Source: Geotrypetes seraphini
Taxonomy: Eukaryota; Chordata; Amphibia; Gymnophiona; Dermophiidae
Assembly (NCBI RefSeq): GCF_902459505.1
Contig: NC_047088.1
Location: 99,439,704 to 99,503,703 of the forward strand
Length of the DNA stretch: 64,000 bases
Direction of reading: 5' to 3'
A program made the translations under genes and the position numbers. Positions 62,240-64,000 of the stretch are shown piece after piece. Within the stretch, counting starts at the first letter, position 1, and the number at the start of each line of letters is the position of its first letter. The notes under the pieces are model-generated. The model was given only the letters and a program-made list of their open reading frames with translations, did not search any database and was not told the origin of the DNA.

Positions 62240-63585
62240 ATGATGCCTCATACTAAACGCAAGGGATTTCTCCGGGCTGATCCCCCCTTGCCCGGTCAAG
62301 TTTTGATGGAGCGTTTTCTTACTAGCTGTCCAGCCAGTTCTGAAGGGGGTAAGAGCCCAGCAGTGACTCCGTTGGAGGGAGCCTCCGGAGCTATGGGATT
62401 TGAGATCTCACTCTCCCCTCCGGCTATCCGCTTGCCACCTAAGCCGACGCCAGAGGACGTCGAGAACGTGAGTCCTGCAGTCCTTCTGAGTCCAGCGGCT
62501 TCACGCAGTGGGGAGCCCAACACCGCTTTGAGCGCAGAGTTACCAACAAGTCCAGGAGCGGAGAATACCCGCTCGACTAAGGTGACATTGGACAGCATTT
62601 GGTGGGTACTCCAGAAACTCGAAGATGCGTTTACAAAATCTGCCGACGATATCACCAAAATAGTGAGTAAATTGGATGACCTTTCTACCTCAGTAAATAA
62701 TATGCAAATTGAAACTTCAGGCAAATTTGACCAAATTAATAAAGAAATTGCTGCAGTTCTCACAGATGAGAATATCGACTGGAACTTTAATTAAAGATAG
62801 ACTTTTCTTTTTAAAGAAGATTGAACAACTGGAGAATCATAGTAGGAGACTTAGGGCTCCTGTTATCAAGGTGCGGGTAGGCGGTTAACGCGCAGAATAC
62901 CATGCGTTCAACCACCTGCCGCGCTAGTCACTAACGCCTCCATTGACGAGGCGTTAGTTTTTAGGCTTGCCGCAGGGGTTAGTACGTGATGAAATATCTG
63001 ATGCGCTAACTCCTGTAGCATGCTTTGATAAAAGGAGCCCTTAATCTTAGAGTTATAAATTTTCCTAAGTCTTTGTCTATTACCCCACTTGATATGTTTA
63101 AAAAGTATCTTATTGAGAATTTGAAATTTTCTCCTGAAGCAATTCCTCCTATAAATAAAGTATTCTATCTTCCAAGAAAAGTTGAATCTTCTTTACCGGA
63201 CAAGCAAAAGGATGGACTTCATGATATGGATTTAAATAATTTGACTGATATATTGGAAACCACTCAAGAAAATATTGAATATCGTGGTACATTAATATTG
63301 TCATTAGTATTCGAACAAGATCTAAATGCTATAATGAGAACCTTCATCCGACATTCTCAGGACCCGTTTTTGGGCCAGCGAATCTGGATTTTTCCAGATG
63401 TAACAAAATCTATACAAGATCGGAGGAAGGTGTTTCTTGCTATGCGAGAAGAAGTAAAGAGTTTGGGGGCAACTTTTTTGCATATTTATCCTTGCAAATG
63501 TTTGATAAGATACACCGGTATTAAATATATCTTCTATATGTCTGAACATCTTCGTAGCTTCTTGGATACTAAGAAAATGCTCTAA
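62240..63585 (+). pseudogene. L1-type ORF1 protein, split by a MITE
   Basis: ORF1p is an RNA-binding trimeric chaperone of L1 particles. Here the frame starts at MMPHTKRKGFLRADPP (62240; the upstream in-frame Met at 62180 lies in probable 5' untranslated sequence), has a Pro/Ser-rich N-terminus, a coiled coil (about DSIWWVLQKLEDAF to FDQINKEI), then KDRLFFLKKIEQLENHSRRL, the RRM start NLRVINFPKS, and the C-terminal domain with RIWIFPDVTKSIQDRRKVFL. A one-base frameshift lies near 62.78 kb and a MITE sits at 62854-63040. The part after the MITE is open to the stop at 63585. Confidence 0.85.
62854..63040. mobile_element. Harbinger-like MITE inside ORF1, TTA TSD
   Basis: Ends GGGCTCCTGTTATCAAGG and TTTGATAAAAGGAGCCC are inverted and flanked by TTA (62851-62853 and 63041-63043). 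Removing the MITE and one TTA restores the L1 codons for R-R-L-N-L-R-V, a known ORF1p junction, so both borders are exact. Confidence 0.95.
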
Positions 63586-64000
63586 GGTTAGCAGTAGTTA
63601 AAGACCGGAAGTTTAAATGCACGTTAAGCCATTTCTTTTATTATATTGATTATTGTTTTCTATTAATGAGATCTCCTTATCTCTGAAATTTTGTCTCTCC
63701 CTGTATAATTGAGGTCTTCTTAAGAGTTTAAAATTTCCTTTGAATGTTTTCAATTTAAAAAAAATCTTAACACTGGAAGGATTTTCCTTGATTATTATGT
63801 TAATATTGGAATTTATGGTGTGTTTATTATTTGAATACTCTGAATTGCTGTAACAAGTGGATGCTTGTGATATTGTTTGAAAAAGGATAAAAAAAAAAAA
63901 ACAACCCATAAAAATCATTGGTACCCATTGGGCTTCTTCATTCGCAACTATAGCCCCTACAATTTGGAACTCTTTACCTTCACATTTAAGGTCTGAGAAA

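Larger units (their letters stand above)
62124..63906 (+). mobile_element. ORF1-only L1-type retroelement (half-L1 architecture)
   Basis: It starts with GAGAGCAAAATGGCGGCGGC, a plausible 5' untranslated region. One L1-type ORF1 follows, then about 300 nt of non-coding sequence and an A-run at 63890-63901. There is no ORF2. A 12-bp TSD CATAAAAATCAT flanks it (62112-62123 and 63907-63918). Without the 187-bp MITE the copy is about 1.6 kb. This plan equals mammalian HAL1 elements, which are mobilised by L1 in trans; alternatively it is a single retrotransposed ORF1 transcript or an internally deleted copy. Confidence 0.8.
61715..64000 (+). mobile_element. L2 LINE C-terminus, split by retroelement insertions
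   Basis: 61715-61803 encodes DPLRTLRSASQHLSSHPIFK. Beyond the insertions, 63920-64000 encodes SSFATIAPTIWNSLPSHLRS, the next L2 block, and runs off the window. The two parts are directly consecutive in L2 (compare 36.7 kb), separated only by 61804-63906. Confidence 0.85.

Overview
The window is repeat-dense vertebrate DNA and holds almost no host coding sequence. Its repeat repertoire (CR1 and L2 LINEs, L1-like LINEs, many non-autonomous hAT, Harbinger-like, Tigger-like and mariner-like DNA transposons, Penelope-like retroelements with hammerhead-ribozyme motifs, and tRNA-headed SINEs) suggests an amphibian, most likely a caecilian. The species call rests on remembered repeat families and is inference; the element classes are read from protein motifs, terminal inverted repeats and target-site duplications (TSDs).

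Layout. 0-3.3 kb: CR1, SINE and L2 pieces and a Penelope-type end. 3.35-6.25 kb and 6.83-8.77 kb: two long non-autonomous hAT-type elements with G-rich or pyrimidine-rich tandem arrays. 10.4-14.8 kb: a nest with an unclassified repeat holding a CR1 copy, which holds a 2.9 kb hAT, which holds a 1.6 kb Tigger-like element built around a GC-rich palindrome. 14.9-17.8 kb: an L2 reverse-transcriptase remnant, a pyrimidine-rich hAT relative and CR1 pieces. 18.8-21 kb: an L1-like copy with a second one inserted in opposite orientation, a hairpin minisatellite and a mariner scrap. 21-25.8 kb: two Penelope-type ends with ribozyme motifs, two short hAT MITEs with TSDs, L2 pieces and a short L1 3' end with a 13-bp TSD. 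26.2-31.8 kb: hAT elements (one with a transposase N-terminal remnant) and Harbinger-like elements. 32-37.6 kb: CR1 and L2 copies. 38.06-40.79 kb: a Penelope-like element with ~430-bp inverted terminal repeats, split by an L2. 43.1-43.6 kb: a mariner-type MITE holding an L2 tail.

The only credible host-gene candidate is at 44.51-45.53 kb. A single exon with a convincing splice acceptor encodes a 197-residue secreted, threonine-rich, probably GPI-anchored mucin-like protein. The quietest interval, with few repeats, is 46.3-48.6 kb, and it contains one strong CTCF-like motif.

49.2-58.0 kb is a giant palindrome of purine-rich and pyrimidine-rich arms. Its left arm carries a 5.8 kb Penelope-like element with a 589-codon reverse-transcriptase frame, an endonuclease-like region, a hammerhead motif, flanking direct repeats and a 15-bp TSD; that element holds a 1.7 kb hAT copy. 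58.5-64 kb has L1, CR1, SINE and MITE pieces and, at 62.1-63.9 kb, an L1-type copy that carries ORF1 but no ORF2 (half-L1 architecture), with poly(A), TSD and a Harbinger-like MITE placed exactly inside the ORF1 reading frame.

The sequence does not show a working multi-gene pathway. Its interest lies in retroelement architecture (Penelope with ribozymes, ORF1-only L1), in the datable nesting series, and in the modules shared among otherwise different non-autonomous transposons.
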